Shown here one piece after another: positions 8,843 to 17,969 of a stretch of 52,374 bases of DNA. The stretch comes from a bacterium (GTDB lineage: Bacteria > Planctomycetota > UBA1135 > GCA-002686595). The notes under the pieces were generated by a model. The model was not told the DNA's origin. It did no database searches and saw only the letters and a list, made by a program, of their open reading frames with translations. The DNA lies in NCBI GenBank assembly GCA_024226735.1, contig JAAELL010000141.1, forward strand, positions 1 to 52,374, read 5' to 3'. Every line of letters starts with the position of its first letter. Within the stretch, counting starts at the first letter, position 1. A program made the position numbers and the translations under genes.

Positions 8843-9279
8843 TTCGCTTTCAGTGACGAGAGGGTCAGGGTTCGCTCGCGACCCTGATAGTCGTTCCAGC
8901 TACAGGTCAGGACGATCGGCAGCGGGTCGGGAACCGGTCCACCCGGCACGTAGCCGGGGTAGGTCGGCACGATCGTCTCGTTCGAGAGGTGGGCGTCGGT
9001 GTACGCCGCGACGGGCTGGCCGGGCTCGTACCCCCCGCCCGGGAGAGGAAGGTCGTCGGCGGCCTCCAACAGGATCCGCTCCATGCAGCCTTGCAGGTCG
9101 GCGAGCGCCGTATTGGTCTCACGGCTCGTGCGCATCAGACCGGCGGAAGTCAGCTGACTCCCGAACGCGCTCAGCACCGCGATCAAGAGAATCGACATCG
9201 CGATCATCAGTTCGATCATCGTGAACCCGCGTCGCGCGCGGCCGGGTCGAGTTGCTTTCGGTGTAGATCGCTCGAACAT
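8839..9279 (-). CDS. PilV/GspI-like minor pseudopilin
   Basis: 146 residues with a clear type IV prepilin leader: RRG-FTMIELMIAMSILLIAVL at about residues 16-37, cleavage after Gly and methylation of Phe expected. The mature domain is small with two cysteines (C50, C126), which may form a disulphide. First gene of the cluster, overlapping the next by 4 bases. A GAGGAG sequence lies just before the ATG. By analogy with pilV-pilW-pilX or gspI-J-K order it would initiate the minor pseudopilin complex. Confidence 0.82.
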   Translation of the reverse strand: MFERSTPKATRPGRARRGFTMIELMIAMSILLIAVLSAFGSQLTSAGLMRTSRETNTALADLQGCMERILLEAADDLPLPGGGYEPGQPVAAYTDAHLSNETIVPTYPGYVPGGPVPDPLPIVLTCSWNDYQGRERTLTLSSLKAK

Positions 9280-9388
9280 GGGCTCCTCGGTCCGTCCCCG
9301 GGAAAGAGACCTTCCCTCCGTCGGAAAAAACCGCCGCGGAACCTTACCGATTCTGGAACAGTCCCCCGCCGAGACCGATCCGACCGCC

Positions 9389-10228
9389 TCAGGAGATCTC
9401 GAAGTGAAAGAGATCCGACAGGGCGTCGAGCGCGAGCGCCCACAGGCCGAGCTCCCTGCGCATAGGCAGCGGTGCCTCGAAGTCCGGCATCGGCGCGTTG
9501 GATTGACGCCTGTACCCTTCGCTCATGGGCGCCGCGCAGGCGTTGGTCTTGACGAAATCGAGGACGCGACGCAGCTCTCCCGCGTCGAGCCAGATGCCGT
9601 GCTCCCTGCACAGGTCGATCACGACGCCCGCCGAACGACCGCTCCACTGGAACTGCCGTCTCGTCATGAGCTGGCTGCACTGCACGCACGGCACGTAGGC
9701 GACGACGTCGGGCGCCACCACCACCACCCGCGAGCGCGCCGGCGCGAGGCTGGACGCGTTCTGAGACGACTTCGTGCACAGCCGGTCGAAGATCTCGGGC
9801 GTCACCCAGACGCCTTGACACGCCTGGCACTCGATCAGGTCCCAATCGCCGAGGAAGCGATTGGCCAGCTCGCCCTCACAGCGCGGACACACCGTCCCGT
9901 GCGGCAGCGCCGACAGCCGGTTCGGCGAGATCTCGACGGCACAATGGCTGCAGACGCGCGCCGACTCCTCGAGCCGCGTGAAGCACTCGGGACACAGCGT
10001 CGTCGCGAGTCGCGACGCCGCCGACAGCCGCGCGGTGCAGTGGCCGCACGTCTCGTCCTGAGCCGACACCGGAGCGCCACAGTGCGCGCAACGCATCGCG
10101 TGCACGTTGAGCATGTGCGGGTTCTTGACGGTGAGCAGCTCTTCACACGCACACCGCACGTGATCCCCGGGCTCGAGGTGGGACACGTCGTATTGGCGAT
10201 GACACGCACGACAGGCGAGGAGGTGCAT
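9389..10228 (-). CDS. Multi-zinc-ribbon protein (zf-TFIIB type)
   Basis: 279 residues from the ATG at 10228 (MHLLACRACHRQYDV). An upstream in-frame start at 10357 is possible, but the added residues look non-coding. At least four Cys-x2-Cys knuckles are visible: CRAC, CAHC with CGHC, CPEC with CSHC, and CPRC with CQAC. The last pair and a second copy (CVQC to C-R-E-H-G-I-WLDAGEL) fit the zf-TFIIB family, whose hallmark is the G-x-WLDxGEL ending. Such proteins are common but uncharacterised; nucleic-acid or protein binding is likely. Separated from larE-like by 265 bases and from the pilin cluster by 109 bases. Confidence 0.72.
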   Translation of the reverse strand: MHLLACRACHRQYDVSHLEPGDHVRCACEELLTVKNPHMLNVHAMRCAHCGAPVSAQDETCGHCTARLSAASRLATTLCPECFTRLEESARVCSHCAVEISPNRLSALPHGTVCPRCEGELANRFLGDWDLIECQACQGVWVTPEIFDRLCTKSSQNASSLAPARSRVVVVAPDVVAYVPCVQCSQLMTRRQFQWSGRSAGVVIDLCREHGIWLDAGELRRVLDFVKTNACAAPMSEGYRRQSNAPMPDFEAPLPMRRELGLWALALDALSDLFHFEIS

Positions 10229-10454
10229 GTCGACCCAATCGGCCTGGCGGAGGGCGGGTCTTGAATCGTCCCGTCGAGGTTCGCGCTCGGAGGGCTGTCG
10301 GGCGAGTCCGATGTCCGCAAGCACGGCGGGCAGCGCTTCTTGAAAGCGCACACACATTCTCTGGCCATCGGCGGCAAGTGGAGCGTCGCGGACTCCCCTT
10401 CACTCCCAATCCCCCCAACGCCGTCCGCGTGGTTGTTGCCCCGATTCAGAGGTC

Positions 10455-10474
10455 GAGCTTCGTGAACGAAGCTC
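10455..10474 (-). terminator. Hairpin downstream of larE-like gene
   Basis: Perfect 8-bp stem GAGCTTCG/CGAAGCTC with a TGAA loop, 20 bases beyond the stop codon of the larE-like gene on the minus strand. No T-run follows. Probably marks the end of the six-gene operon. Confidence 0.5.
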
Positions 10475-10493
10475 TCTTGAGGGACGCCCGCCG

Positions 10494-11285
10494 CTACTCT
10501 TGCTCTGACCGAACCGGCGAGCGATACACATCCAGCTCGAATCCCCCGAACCCGACGCCCGCGAGCGCATTCCCAATCACCGGCTCCCGCTCGCGCGCCC
10601 CGTCGATCTCCTCCGCCCCCACCTCGACCCGCGCGCGCTCTCCCAAGTGCCGCACGCGCACCTGCCGCAGCCCGAGCCCCTTCAACGCCTCCTCCGCCGC
10701 CTCGACACGCGCGAGCCGCTCCACGGTCACGCGCGTCCCGACCGGAATCCGTGACGCCAAACAAGCCGAAGCAGGCTTGTCGGCAACGTCCAACCCATGC
10801 TCGCGCGCGTAGCGGCGCACGTCCTCCTTCGAGAAGCCCGCGGCCGAGAGCGGCGCGCGCACCTCTGCCTCGGCCGCCGCCCGCGCACCGGGCCGGTCGT
10901 CGAACGCGTCGTCGGTGATCTCGCCGAACGCGAGCACCGGCCAGCCCTCGTCCTCGGCCACGCGCAGCATCGAACGAAAGAGCGCGGCCTTGCAGAAGTA
11001 GCAGCGGTCGCCCGCGTTGCGGATGTACTCGGGGTCCGTGCCCTCTTCGGTGCGCGCGACGACCAGCCGACACCCGATCGCTTCGGCCACTTCGCGCGCT
11101 TCGCCGAGCTCGCGCCTCGGGAGCGACGGGGAGTCGGCGATCACCGCGCACGCATCGTCGCCGAGCACCGCGTGCGCGGCGTGGACGAGCACGCTCGAGT
11201 CGACGCCGCCGGAGAACGCGACGAGCACGCGGCCGAGCTCACTCAGCTCGTGCGCCAAACGCTCTTTCTTGCGTTCCCACGTCAT
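10494..11285 (-). CDS. larE: ATP-dependent sulfur transferase, LarE family (three-cysteine type)
   Basis: 263 residues. The PP-loop SGGVDSS is at residues 25-31. LarE adenylates and then thiolates pyridinium dicarboxylate mononucleotide during synthesis of the nickel-pincer cofactor. Cysteines at 95 and 98 (RCYFCK) and 175 (ASACLASR) match the three-Cys subgroup reported to hold a 4Fe-4S cluster, rather than the single sacrificial cysteine of the Lactobacillus enzyme. That subgroup assignment is from memory of the family. Last gene of the operon, 6 bases after the gamma-carbonic anhydrase. No larA, larB or larC is in the window, so the acceptor could differ. Confidence 0.8.
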   Translation of the reverse strand: MTWERKKERLAHELSELGRVLVAFSGGVDSSVLVHAAHAVLGDDACAVIADSPSLPRRELGEAREVAEAIGCRLVVARTEEGTDPEYIRNAGDRCYFCKAALFRSMLRVAEDEGWPVLAFGEITDDAFDDRPGARAAAEAEVRAPLSAAGFSKEDVRRYAREHGLDVADKPASACLASRIPVGTRVTVERLARVEAAEEALKGLGLRQVRVRHLGERARVEVGAEEIDGAREREPVIGNALAGVGFGGFELDVYRSPVRSEQE

Positions 11286-11291
11286 CGCCTC

Positions 11292-11801
11292 TTACTCCTC
11301 CAGATACAGCCGGATCTTGCGTACGTACGCTTCGGCACTCTCGCGGACCGACACGACCTGCTTCTCCGAGACCTCGCGGATCACCTTGCCCGGCACGCCG
11401 ACGACGAGCGAGCGCGGTGGCACGACCATGCCCTCCTTGACGACAGCGCCCGCGGCGACGATCGACTCCGCGCCGATCACCGAGTCGCCGAGCAGGATCG
11501 CCCCCATGCCGATCAGCGAGCGGTCGCCGACCTCCGCGCCGTGTAGGACGCAACGGTGTCCGACCGTCACCTCTTCGCCGATCGTGTTCGGCACGCCGGT
11601 GTCGGCGTGGATCATCGTCAGGTCCTGCACGTTCGTGCGCCGCCCGACCGTCAGCTTGGCGTCATCGCCGCGCAGGACGCAGCCGAACCAGACACCGACG
11701 TCCTCGGCGAGGTCGACGTCGCCGGTGACGATCGCGTTCGAAGCGACGAAGGCGCCGCCCTCGACCGGCTGGAACAGACCGCGGCGTTCGAAGAAGGTCA
11801 T
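11292..11801 (-). CDS. Gamma-carbonic anhydrase-like left-handed beta-helix protein
   Basis: 169 residues of hexapeptide repeats forming a trimeric left-handed beta helix. The three zinc ligands of the gamma-carbonic anhydrase/YrdA/PaaY family are present: H65 (MIHAD), H82 and H87 (GHRCVLHG). Residues VWFGCVLRGDD near 37-47 contain the conserved Arg and Asp of the trimer interface. The C-terminal helix follows the repeats. The ATG overlaps the stop of the CPBP protease gene by 4 bases. Members act as carbonic anhydrases or thioesterase-like proteins; which applies cannot be told here. Confidence 0.88.
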   Translation of the reverse strand: MTFFERRGLFQPVEGGAFVASNAIVTGDVDLAEDVGVWFGCVLRGDDAKLTVGRRTNVQDLTMIHADTGVPNTIGEEVTVGHRCVLHGAEVGDRSLIGMGAILLGDSVIGAESIVAAGAVVKEGMVVPPRSLVVGVPGKVIREVSEKQVVSVRESAEAYVRKIRLYLEE

Positions 11802-12646
11802 GGCAGGAGACTGGTGGACTCCGAGAGTTGGGTGTACAGGACCAGTTGAGTGCCGTTGTGCAGCGCGTGCAAGAACCAGACGGCCGCGAGGCGCTGGGTG
11901 TGCAGCATGACGCCGCCGAGCACGAGCGCGAGCCCGAAGATCGGCAGGAACTGGCTCGCGCCGTGCAGCGCACCGAAGACCACCGACGCGAGAACCACAC
12001 CGGCCCCGGGCCCGACGCGCGCCACGAAGACCGGCTGGAGGAAGCCGCGGAACAGGAGCTCCTCGCAGAACGGAATGACGACGACCGCGAGCGCGACGAT
12101 CCACGTGAGCTCCGCGCCCGCGAGCTCGCCGATGCCCTCGGCGATCTCCTGTGGAGTCCATGTCGCGCCCATGCGCTGCATCAGCCACGGCCACATGATG
12201 CCCAGTCCGTACAGACCAGGAACCGAGAACAGGTAGGCGACGAAGCCGGCCCACGCCGCGCGCACGCTCCCCGAGCCGTGCAGCCCGAGCCGGCGCAGAC
12301 CGCCAGGATCGCAGCGCCGCGCCCAGTAGATGACGACGACGCAGATCGTCGCTTGAATCGCCATCGCGGCGACGAGATTCACCGTCATCGGCAGCGGCTT
12401 GGTCGCGTCCGCGCCTGCGCGCCCCGCCACGAGCGCGCCGACAAGCCCATGGAAGCCGATCCACAGCGCCCCGGCGAGCAGGACGTGCGGCGCCCCCCAC
12501 GTCGGAGGCATGAGCCGCTGCGAGGGGAACAGCTGACGCACCCACTTGATCGTGACCGGAGCAAACGCGGCCGTACCGGTGACGAGGATCGCTCCCGCGA
12601 GCGCCGTCTCCGGAAGGAGCAGCGTTTCCACGCCCGGAGTCTGCAA
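11798..12646 (-). CDS. CPBP-family intramembrane metalloprotease
   Basis: About 282 residues, multi-pass membrane protein. Family motifs: CEELLFRGFL (the EExxxR signature), FGALHG and a final H-x3-N (HALHN), which coordinate the metal in CAAX/Abi-type proteases. I place the start at TTG 12646 because GAGAGGGG lies 6 bases upstream and only two bases separate it from the thiG stop. GTG 12631 is the alternative. It sits between thiG and the gamma-carbonic anhydrase and is translationally coupled to the latter. Substrate unknown. Confidence 0.85.
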   Translation of the reverse strand: MQTPGVETLLLPETALAGAILVTGTAAFAPVTIKWVRQLFPSQRLMPPTWGAPHVLLAGALWIGFHGLVGALVAGRAGADATKPLPMTVNLVAAMAIQATICVVVIYWARRCDPGGLRRLGLHGSGSVRAAWAGFVAYLFSVPGLYGLGIMWPWLMQRMGATWTPQEIAEGIGELAGAELTWIVALAVVVIPFCEELLFRGFLQPVFVARVGPGAGVVLASVVFGALHGASQFLPIFGLALVLGGVMLHTQRLAAVWFLHALHNGTQLVLYTQLSESTSLLP

Positions 12647-12648
12647 GC

Positions 12649-13473
12649 TCAGCCCCTCTCGGTCGGGCCCGGCCCGGCTTCCTCGATCAGCCCCTCTTCC
12701 GGCGAGGACGCGTTCGCGTACAGCCGGCGTGGGATGCGCCCGGCGAGGTAGGCGTTGCGGCCTGCGGTGCACGCGTCGCGCATCGCAGCGGCCATGCGCA
12801 GCGGCTCGCGCGCGCCGGCGATGCCGCTGTTGAGCAAGACGCCCGCGGCGCCGAGCTCCATCGCGAGCGCGACGTCCGACGCCGTCCCGACGCCCGCGTC
12901 GAGGATGACCGGCACGCGCACGAGCTCGAGGATGATGCGAATCGCGTTCGGGTTGAGCACCCCCTGACCCGAGCCGATCGGCGACCCGGCGGGCATGACG
13001 CTCGTCACGCCCAGCTCCTCGAGCCGCACCGCCATGCGCGGATCGTCGGAGCAGTAGACGAGGACGTCGAAACCGTCGTCGACGAGCTGCTTCGAGGCCT
13101 CGAGCGTCCCGATCGGATCGGGCAGGAGCGTCTTGGGATCACCGAGCACCTCGAGCTTCACCAGCTTGGTACCGAGCAGATCGCGCGCGAGCTTGGCCGT
13201 GCGCACGGCGCTCTCGACGTCGTAGCAGCCCGCGGTGTTGGGCAGGATGTGGTAGCGCTCGCGATCGACGTGGTCGAGCAGCGACGGCCCCGCGCTCGCG
13301 TCGAGGTTGACGCGCCGGATCGCGACGGTCACCAGCTCGGTGCCGCTGATCTCGAGCGCCTGCTCGGTCTCTTCGAACGAGGCGTACTTGCCGGTGCCCA
13401 CGAGCAGGCGCGAGCTCAGGCGGACGTCGCCGAGCACGAGCGGCTCGTCCTTCAGAAGTGCTGTCATGTCCAT
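12649..13473 (-). CDS. thiG: Thiazole synthase
   Basis: 274 residues, a TIM barrel that joins 1-deoxyxylulose phosphate, dehydroglycine and ThiS-thiocarboxylate into the thiazole of thiamin. Diagnostic stretches: [10 protein letters not shown] near 21-30, [16 protein letters not shown] near 78-93, KLEVLGD near 105 with the Schiff-base Lys region, [12 protein letters not shown] and [11 protein letters not shown] for phosphate binding. Starts one base after the thiS stop, so translation is coupled. The C-terminal 25 residues are an extra tail. An alternative ATG lies two codons in. Confidence 0.95.
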   Translation of the reverse strand: MDMTALLKDEPLVLGDVRLSSRLLVGTGKYASFEETEQALEISGTELVTVAIRRVNLDASAGPSLLDHVDRERYHILPNTAGCYDVESAVRTAKLARDLLGTKLVKLEVLGDPKTLLPDPIGTLEASKQLVDDGFDVLVYCSDDPRMAVRLEELGVTSVMPAGSPIGSGQGVLNPNAIRIILELVRVPVILDAGVGTASDVALAMELGAAGVLLNSGIAGAREPLRMAAAMRDACTAGRNAYLAGRIPRRLYANASSPEEGLIEEAGPGPTERG

Positions 13474-13474
13474 C

Positions 13475-13684
13475 TCAGCCGCCGCCCACGAGGGTGACCA
13501 GCTCGACGCGATCGCCCTCGGCGAGCGTCGTCCGCTCGCGCGCGTCGCGCACGATCAGGTCCTTGTTCACCTCCACCGCAACCTGCTCCGGCCGCAGCCC
13601 GAGGTGCTCGACGAGGTCGGCGACCGACCCCGCGGGCACTTCGCTAGTCTCGCCGTTGATCGTGATACGAACGTTCACGGGCAC
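13475..13684 (-). CDS. thiS: Sulfur carrier protein ThiS
   Basis: 69 residues with the ubiquitin-like beta-grasp fold pattern and the required C-terminal Gly-Gly (VTLVGGG) that is adenylated by ThiF and thiocarboxylated. INGE and VAVEVN are family landmarks. Lies 19 bases after the rlmI-like gene and one base before thiG. No ThiF, ThiO or ThiH is in the window, and I found no TPP riboswitch upstream of the operon. Confidence 0.93.
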   Translation of the reverse strand: MPVNVRITINGETSEVPAGSVADLVEHLGLRPEQVAVEVNKDLIVRDARERTTLAEGDRVELVTLVGGG

Positions 13685-13703
13685 GGATTCTATCAGCGAT
13701 CCA

Positions 13704-14897
13704 TCAGTCGGCCCGCAGAAACGCGCACTTGAGGTAGTGCGTCTCCGGTAGCGTCACGAGGTGCGGATGGTCGGGCGCCGCACCCGCGAGCTCCTCGAGC
13801 CAGATCGCGCGTTTGGCGAGTCGCGAGGCCGCCGCGAGGAACGAGACGAAGTCGTTCGCGAGAATGTTGTACGAACAGGACGCGCTGACCAGGTGTCCAC
13901 CCGGCTCGAGAAGCTCGAGCGCGCGGCGGTTGAGCTCGACGTAGCCGCGCTCCGCACCCTGAACTTCGCGCTTGTTGCGCGCAAAGGCCGGCGGATCGAC
14001 GATGACGAGGTCGTAGCGCTCGTCCGCCTCCGCCCGGTCGCGCAATGCCTGCATGCAATTGGCGCGCACCCACGAGATCTTGCCAGCGAGTCCGTTGCGC
14101 TCGGCGTTGGCCATGAGCCGCTCGCCGGCGGCGCGATTCTGCTCGAGACACACGACGCGCTCGGCGCCGGCCTTCGCGGCCTGCAGCCCGAACAATCCGT
14201 CGTAGCTGAACGCGTCGAGGACGGTGCGTCCTTCGGCCCATTGCGCGGCTCGTCGGCGGTTGACCCTCTGGTCGAGGTACGACCCGGTCTTGTGCCCCTC
14301 GAGCACGTCGACGGCGTACTCGATCTCGCCCTCGCGCACGGTCAGCTCGTCGGGGATCGCGCCGTCGATCACCTCGACGCGCTGCTCGAGCTTCTCCAGC
14401 CTGCGCACGGACGTGTCGGAGCGATCGATGATCGCGAGGGGCTCGAACGGAAGGGCTTCGCGCAGGAGCTCGACGAGGAAGTCGCGCATCCGATCCGCGG
14501 CTTGGGTCCCGCACTGCAGAACGAGCACGCCGCCGTAGCGGTCGACGACGAGGCCCGGGACGCCCTCGGCGTCGCCCGACAGAAGCCGGCAGGCGCCCTC
14601 AACCGATTGGTTCGATGACGGGAGCAAGCCGAGCTTGGCGCGCGTGTCGACGGCGCGCTGGATGCGCGCGGCCCAGAAAGCGCGGTTCGGCTGCTCCGGT
14701 TCGGACGTGACCATCCGCACGGCGATGCGCGATGCGCCGCTGTACAGGCCCCAGCCGAAGGGGTTGCCGTTCGGGTCCTCGACGGGAATGAGCTCACCCG
14801 ACGTGCCGTCGCCGTCGGCGATGTCGTCGCGGTAGACCCAGGGGTGCCCGGAGAGGAGCCAGCGCCGGCCTTTTCCACTCAATGTGATCTTGCCCAT
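13704..14897 (-). CDS. Class I rRNA large-subunit methyltransferase, RlmI-like
   Basis: 397 residues. An N-terminal PUA domain (about 1-75, with GHPWVYRDDI and GLYSGAS) precedes a connecting domain with GDAEGVPGLVVDRYGG and a Rossmann SAM-methyltransferase domain. The latter has DAFSYDGLFGLQAA near 222-235 (motif I) and VDPPAF near 297 (motif IV), then SCSYN (motif VI) with the expected cysteine. RlmI makes m5C1962 in 23S rRNA; the exact target here is inferred. First gene of the minus-strand operon leading into thiS-thiG. Confidence 0.87.
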   Translation of the reverse strand: MGKITLSGKGRRWLLSGHPWVYRDDIADGDGTSGELIPVEDPNGNPFGWGLYSGASRIAVRMVTSEPEQPNRAFWAARIQRAVDTRAKLGLLPSSNQSVEGACRLLSGDAEGVPGLVVDRYGGVLVLQCGTQAADRMRDFLVELLREALPFEPLAIIDRSDTSVRRLEKLEQRVEVIDGAIPDELTVREGEIEYAVDVLEGHKTGSYLDQRVNRRRAAQWAEGRTVLDAFSYDGLFGLQAAKAGAERVVCLEQNRAAGERLMANAERNGLAGKISWVRANCMQALRDRAEADERYDLVIVDPPAFARNKREVQGAERGYVELNRRALELLEPGGHLVSASCSYNILANDFVSFLAAASRLAKRAIWLEELAGAAPDHPHLVTLPETHYLKCAFLRAD

Positions 14898-15011
14898 GAT
14901 TTTGGGGGGAAGAAGGTACAGCGGAGTGGGGTGTTCGGCCAGCGGAATCGCCCCTCGGCGCGCGAATCGACCGTGCGGAACCGCCTACCGCTCGCGGACC
15001 GCGCGGCCCGC

Positions 15012-15419
15012 CTAGGCCCGCGTCTCGGTCGGCGTCTTGCCCGTCATCGTCTTGAACACCTTTCGGAACGCCTTGTCGTCGCTGTACTGCAGCCGCTCGG
15101 CGATCTCGGAGACCGGCAGCGTGGTCTCGATCAGCAGCTCTTCGGCCAGACGGGCCCTGGTTCCGTTCAGGACCGTGCGGAATGTGACGCCATCCTTCTG
15201 CAGTCGACGTTGAAGGGTCCGCGGTGTGACCTGAAGCGTGGCCGCGACGCGCTCGATGGTGTGATCCCCCGCGCAGATCGCCTGCTCGACGAGCTGCCGC
15301 AACGGACTCGTTCCCGTGGGCTCGCCCGAGCTCAGATCCGCGATGAAGCGCAGCTGCTCGTAGACCAGCGGCTCGTACAGGAGCGAAGGGCGCGAGAGTA
15401 TCGGCTTCGGTGACGACAC
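15012..15419 (-). CDS. AraC-type HTH protein lacking a sensor domain
   Basis: 135 residues. The C-terminal about 100 residues are an AraC/XylS double helix-turn-helix: IERVAATLQVTPRTLQRRL (first HTH) and LPVSEIAERLQYSDDKAFRKVF (second HTH) with the final TG-x-TP-x-E-x-R. The usual 180-residue ligand or cupin domain is missing; only about 35 unassigned residues precede the DNA-binding part. It could be a single-domain regulator or the remnant of a larger one. Transcribed in the same direction as the HEAT/TPR gene, 72 bases after it. Confidence 0.8.
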   Translation of the reverse strand: MSSPKPILSRPSLLYEPLVYEQLRFIADLSSGEPTGTSPLRQLVEQAICAGDHTIERVAATLQVTPRTLQRRLQKDGVTFRTVLNGTRARLAEELLIETTLPVSEIAERLQYSDDKAFRKVFKTMTGKTPTETRA

Positions 15420-15491
15420 GGCCTTCTACCAGGCCGTGATGGAGTACGAGCAAAAGGACGGCGGCCGCGCGGAGCGGCCTCCGCTCCGCAA

Positions 15492-17969
15492 CTACCGCCG
15501 CCCGACCAGCTTCTCGAACCGCGGATCCCCGCGCAGCGAAGCCAGGTCCGGGTCCTTCGCCGCCCACTCCATCTGCCGCTCGCGCGATCCCACGCTCGGG
15601 TGGTTCTCCTCCAGCTCGCGCTCGAGGAAGTCGAGCGCCACCTCCGCGTCGCCGAGCAGCGCGTACGTGCACGCCATGTTGTAGAGCGTCCCCGGTCCGG
15701 GATGGATCTCGCGCAGGAGTGCGCGCGCCTCTTCCGCGCGGCCGGAGCGCGCCCGGTAGCAAGCGAGCAGCACGCGCATGAAGTCGTCGCTGCGCAGGGT
15801 GTACGCCTCTTCGTAGTACTCGAGCGCACGGTCGGGCGCCCCCAGCCGCACGTTCGCGTTCACCGCCAGGCTGACGAGCGCCGAAGAACGCAGCGCGCGG
15901 AACGGGCGGACGAAGCCCTCCGACGCCCCGCGCTCCGTCAGCTGACGCTCGATGTCTTCGAGTCGCTGCACGGCCGCCATCAGCGACTCCTCGGCCTTGC
16001 GCGGCTCGTCCTCGTCGGTCCAGGCGTTGCCGATCGCCATGTCGGCGCGGGCGAGGCGCTCTTGGCCGAGCCAGTACCACCCGCCCCCGATTCCGAAGCG
16101 CTCGAGGTCCGCCTTCATGCGCGCCGCGTACTCGCGCGACTCGGCGCCGCGCCCCTCGCCGCGCAGATCGCGTGCGATCCACAGGGCCATCGAGCCCGGG
16201 ATCCGCAGCTCGAGCAAGGCGCGCCAACCGTCGCGGTCCCCCTGCAACAGATCGCGCTGGATCACGCGCCGGCGCAGATCGAGCGAGTCGAGGATTTCGA
16301 TGTCCTCCTCAGGAACAACGCCGACGCGTAGCCGCGCGACGCGCGCCTGGATGCGCTCGATCTCGCGCACGACACCCTCGAGCTGATTGCGCTTGATCGC
16401 CTGCAGCTGGCCGAGCCGCTCGGGATCGACGATCGGGTCCGACAGCACTTGGGAGTCGACGGCGAAGGGCACGAAACCGGGCACCTCGCGCGGCGCGACG
16501 GTCGCGAGAACACGGCCGAGCACGGCCTGCAGACCGAGGGAGCGCTCGCGATCGATCGCGGGCAGCGCGAGACCGGTAAAGAGCAGGCGGTACGGGGAGA
16601 GCTCCGAGTCGAGCAGGCCGTCCCAGCCGCTCAGCGCGTCGCCGGTCGTCGCGGCGTGAATGGACTGCGCCTCGAGAGCGAGTACGTGCGCGGCGCGCGC
16701 GCGCTCCAACACCGGCGCGCTGGTGGGGAGCTCGTTCTCCACCAGCGTGCACAACAACAGCGCGACCTCGGCCAATGCACGCTGATGAAGCGTGTCGACG
16801 TGGCGCGCGCTCGAGCGCTCGTCCGCCCGGTCGAGCCGCTCGGCGAGCTGGCCATCGAGGACCGCGGCCGACTCCTCCAGTCGCGCGCGCGCCTGCGGCA
16901 CGCGGCCGAGCGCCAGCTCCGCCATCCCCTCGAGGTACAGCGAACGGAACAGCCACAGGCCGCGCCCGACGCGCTCGTCCTCGCCCACCGGCGCGCCGCC
17001 TTCCTGCTCGCGCAATCGGCGCGCCGACTCGAGCGCGGCCTGCGCGTCGCCAGCCGGAAAGAAAGCGAGCCGCGCGCGGTGATAATGCAGGACGCGCGCG
17101 CGGATCCCGTAGCGCTCGAGATCAGCGAGCAAGCGCAGGGCGTGTTCGCCGCGGCCCTGCTCGCGCAGCCGTGCGAGCAGAGTCTCGAACGCGCGGTCCG
17201 CCGCGCGCCGCACCGCGTTCGTGGGATGCCGCACGCCGAGCAGGAGGATCGCACCGTCGCGCGCCGACACGGCCCCGCGCACCTCGTCGGCGAGCAGGTG
17301 CCCGTGGATCGGCAGAATCGCGGCGAGCACGTCGTCCGGCGTACGAGCGCCGTCCGCCCCACCTGGACCGAAGCCCGCGAGGGCCAGCTCGCGTACGACC
17401 TCGCGCGAGCGCGAAGTGCGCGGCAGCGCGGCGGCGGCCACGGCGCGTTCGGGGCTGGGCAGCTCGCGCACGAGTCGACCGAGCGCCGCGACCGAGCGCG
17501 CGTCGTCGATGGTCCCGAGCGCCTCGAGCGCCGCGGTCCGCAGCCGCGCCAATCCGTCCCCGGCGGCGCGCTCTTGGAGCGCACCGATCCGGGCCTCGAG
17601 CTCGGCCGTCGCCAGGTCCGGTCGCGCGAGGAACTCGATCCAGCTCGCGCGCACCTCCGCGTCGGGATCGCCCGAGAGCTCGAGGACGCGGACGATCGCT
17701 CCGGCGTCACCGTGCTCGCGCACCAGCCTGGCGCGCAGGCGGCGCCCGACGGGCTCGGCGCTCTCGAACCCGACGAGGGCGGCGCGCGCACCGGCCGGAC
17801 CGGCGTCCGCCAGGGCGCGCCACGCGTCGAGCGCCTGCTGTTCGCCGGCGACGAGCGCGCGCACGTGCGCGTCGAGCCCGTCCTGGCAGCCCGTGGTGAA
17901 ACTCACGATGCGCTGGGGAAGGGGTAGGGCGAGGACGAGCCCCGCGATCCACTTGGCTCGGCTGCTCAC
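15492..17969 (-). CDS. Exported HEAT/TPR-repeat protein
   Basis: 825 residues. Residues 1-30 look like a signal peptide or anchor (RAKWIAGLVLALPLPQ). The N-terminal third has HEAT-like alpha repeats (for example LGTIDDARSVAALGRLVREL). The rest is TPR-like with a clear final block near 690-815 (ALEYYEEAYTLRSDDF, LYNMACTYALLGDAEVALDFL). No enzymatic motif was found. The start codon overlaps the stop of the AAA+ gene by 4 bases, so the two are made together. An exported repeat protein made with a cytosolic transcription activator is an odd pairing with no function I can name. Confidence 0.78.
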   Translation of the reverse strand: MSSRAKWIAGLVLALPLPQRIVSFTTGCQDGLDAHVRALVAGEQQALDAWRALADAGPAGARAALVGFESAEPVGRRLRARLVREHGDAGAIVRVLELSGDPDAEVRASWIEFLARPDLATAELEARIGALQERAAGDGLARLRTAALEALGTIDDARSVAALGRLVRELPSPERAVAAAALPRTSRSREVVRELALAGFGPGGADGARTPDDVLAAILPIHGHLLADEVRGAVSARDGAILLLGVRHPTNAVRRAADRAFETLLARLREQGRGEHALRLLADLERYGIRARVLHYHRARLAFFPAGDAQAALESARRLREQEGGAPVGEDERVGRGLWLFRSLYLEGMAELALGRVPQARARLEESAAVLDGQLAERLDRADERSSARHVDTLHQRALAEVALLLCTLVENELPTSAPVLERARAAHVLALEAQSIHAATTGDALSGWDGLLDSELSPYRLLFTGLALPAIDRERSLGLQAVLGRVLATVAPREVPGFVPFAVDSQVLSDPIVDPERLGQLQAIKRNQLEGVVREIERIQARVARLRVGVVPEEDIEILDSLDLRRRVIQRDLLQGDRDGWRALLELRIPGSMALWIARDLRGEGRGAESREYAARMKADLERFGIGGGWYWLGQERLARADMAIGNAWTDEDEPRKAEESLMAAVQRLEDIERQLTERGASEGFVRPFRALRSSALVSLAVNANVRLGAPDRALEYYEEAYTLRSDDFMRVLLACYRARSGRAEEARALLREIHPGPGTLYNMACTYALLGDAEVALDFLERELEENHPSVGSRERQMEWAAKDPDLASLRGDPRFEKLVGRR

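Noticed and set aside
13685..14960. TPP riboswitch for the thiS-thiG genes
   Set aside because: Only 19 bases separate thiS from the upstream gene, and the leader of the operon lacks the CTGAGA-type core I would expect.
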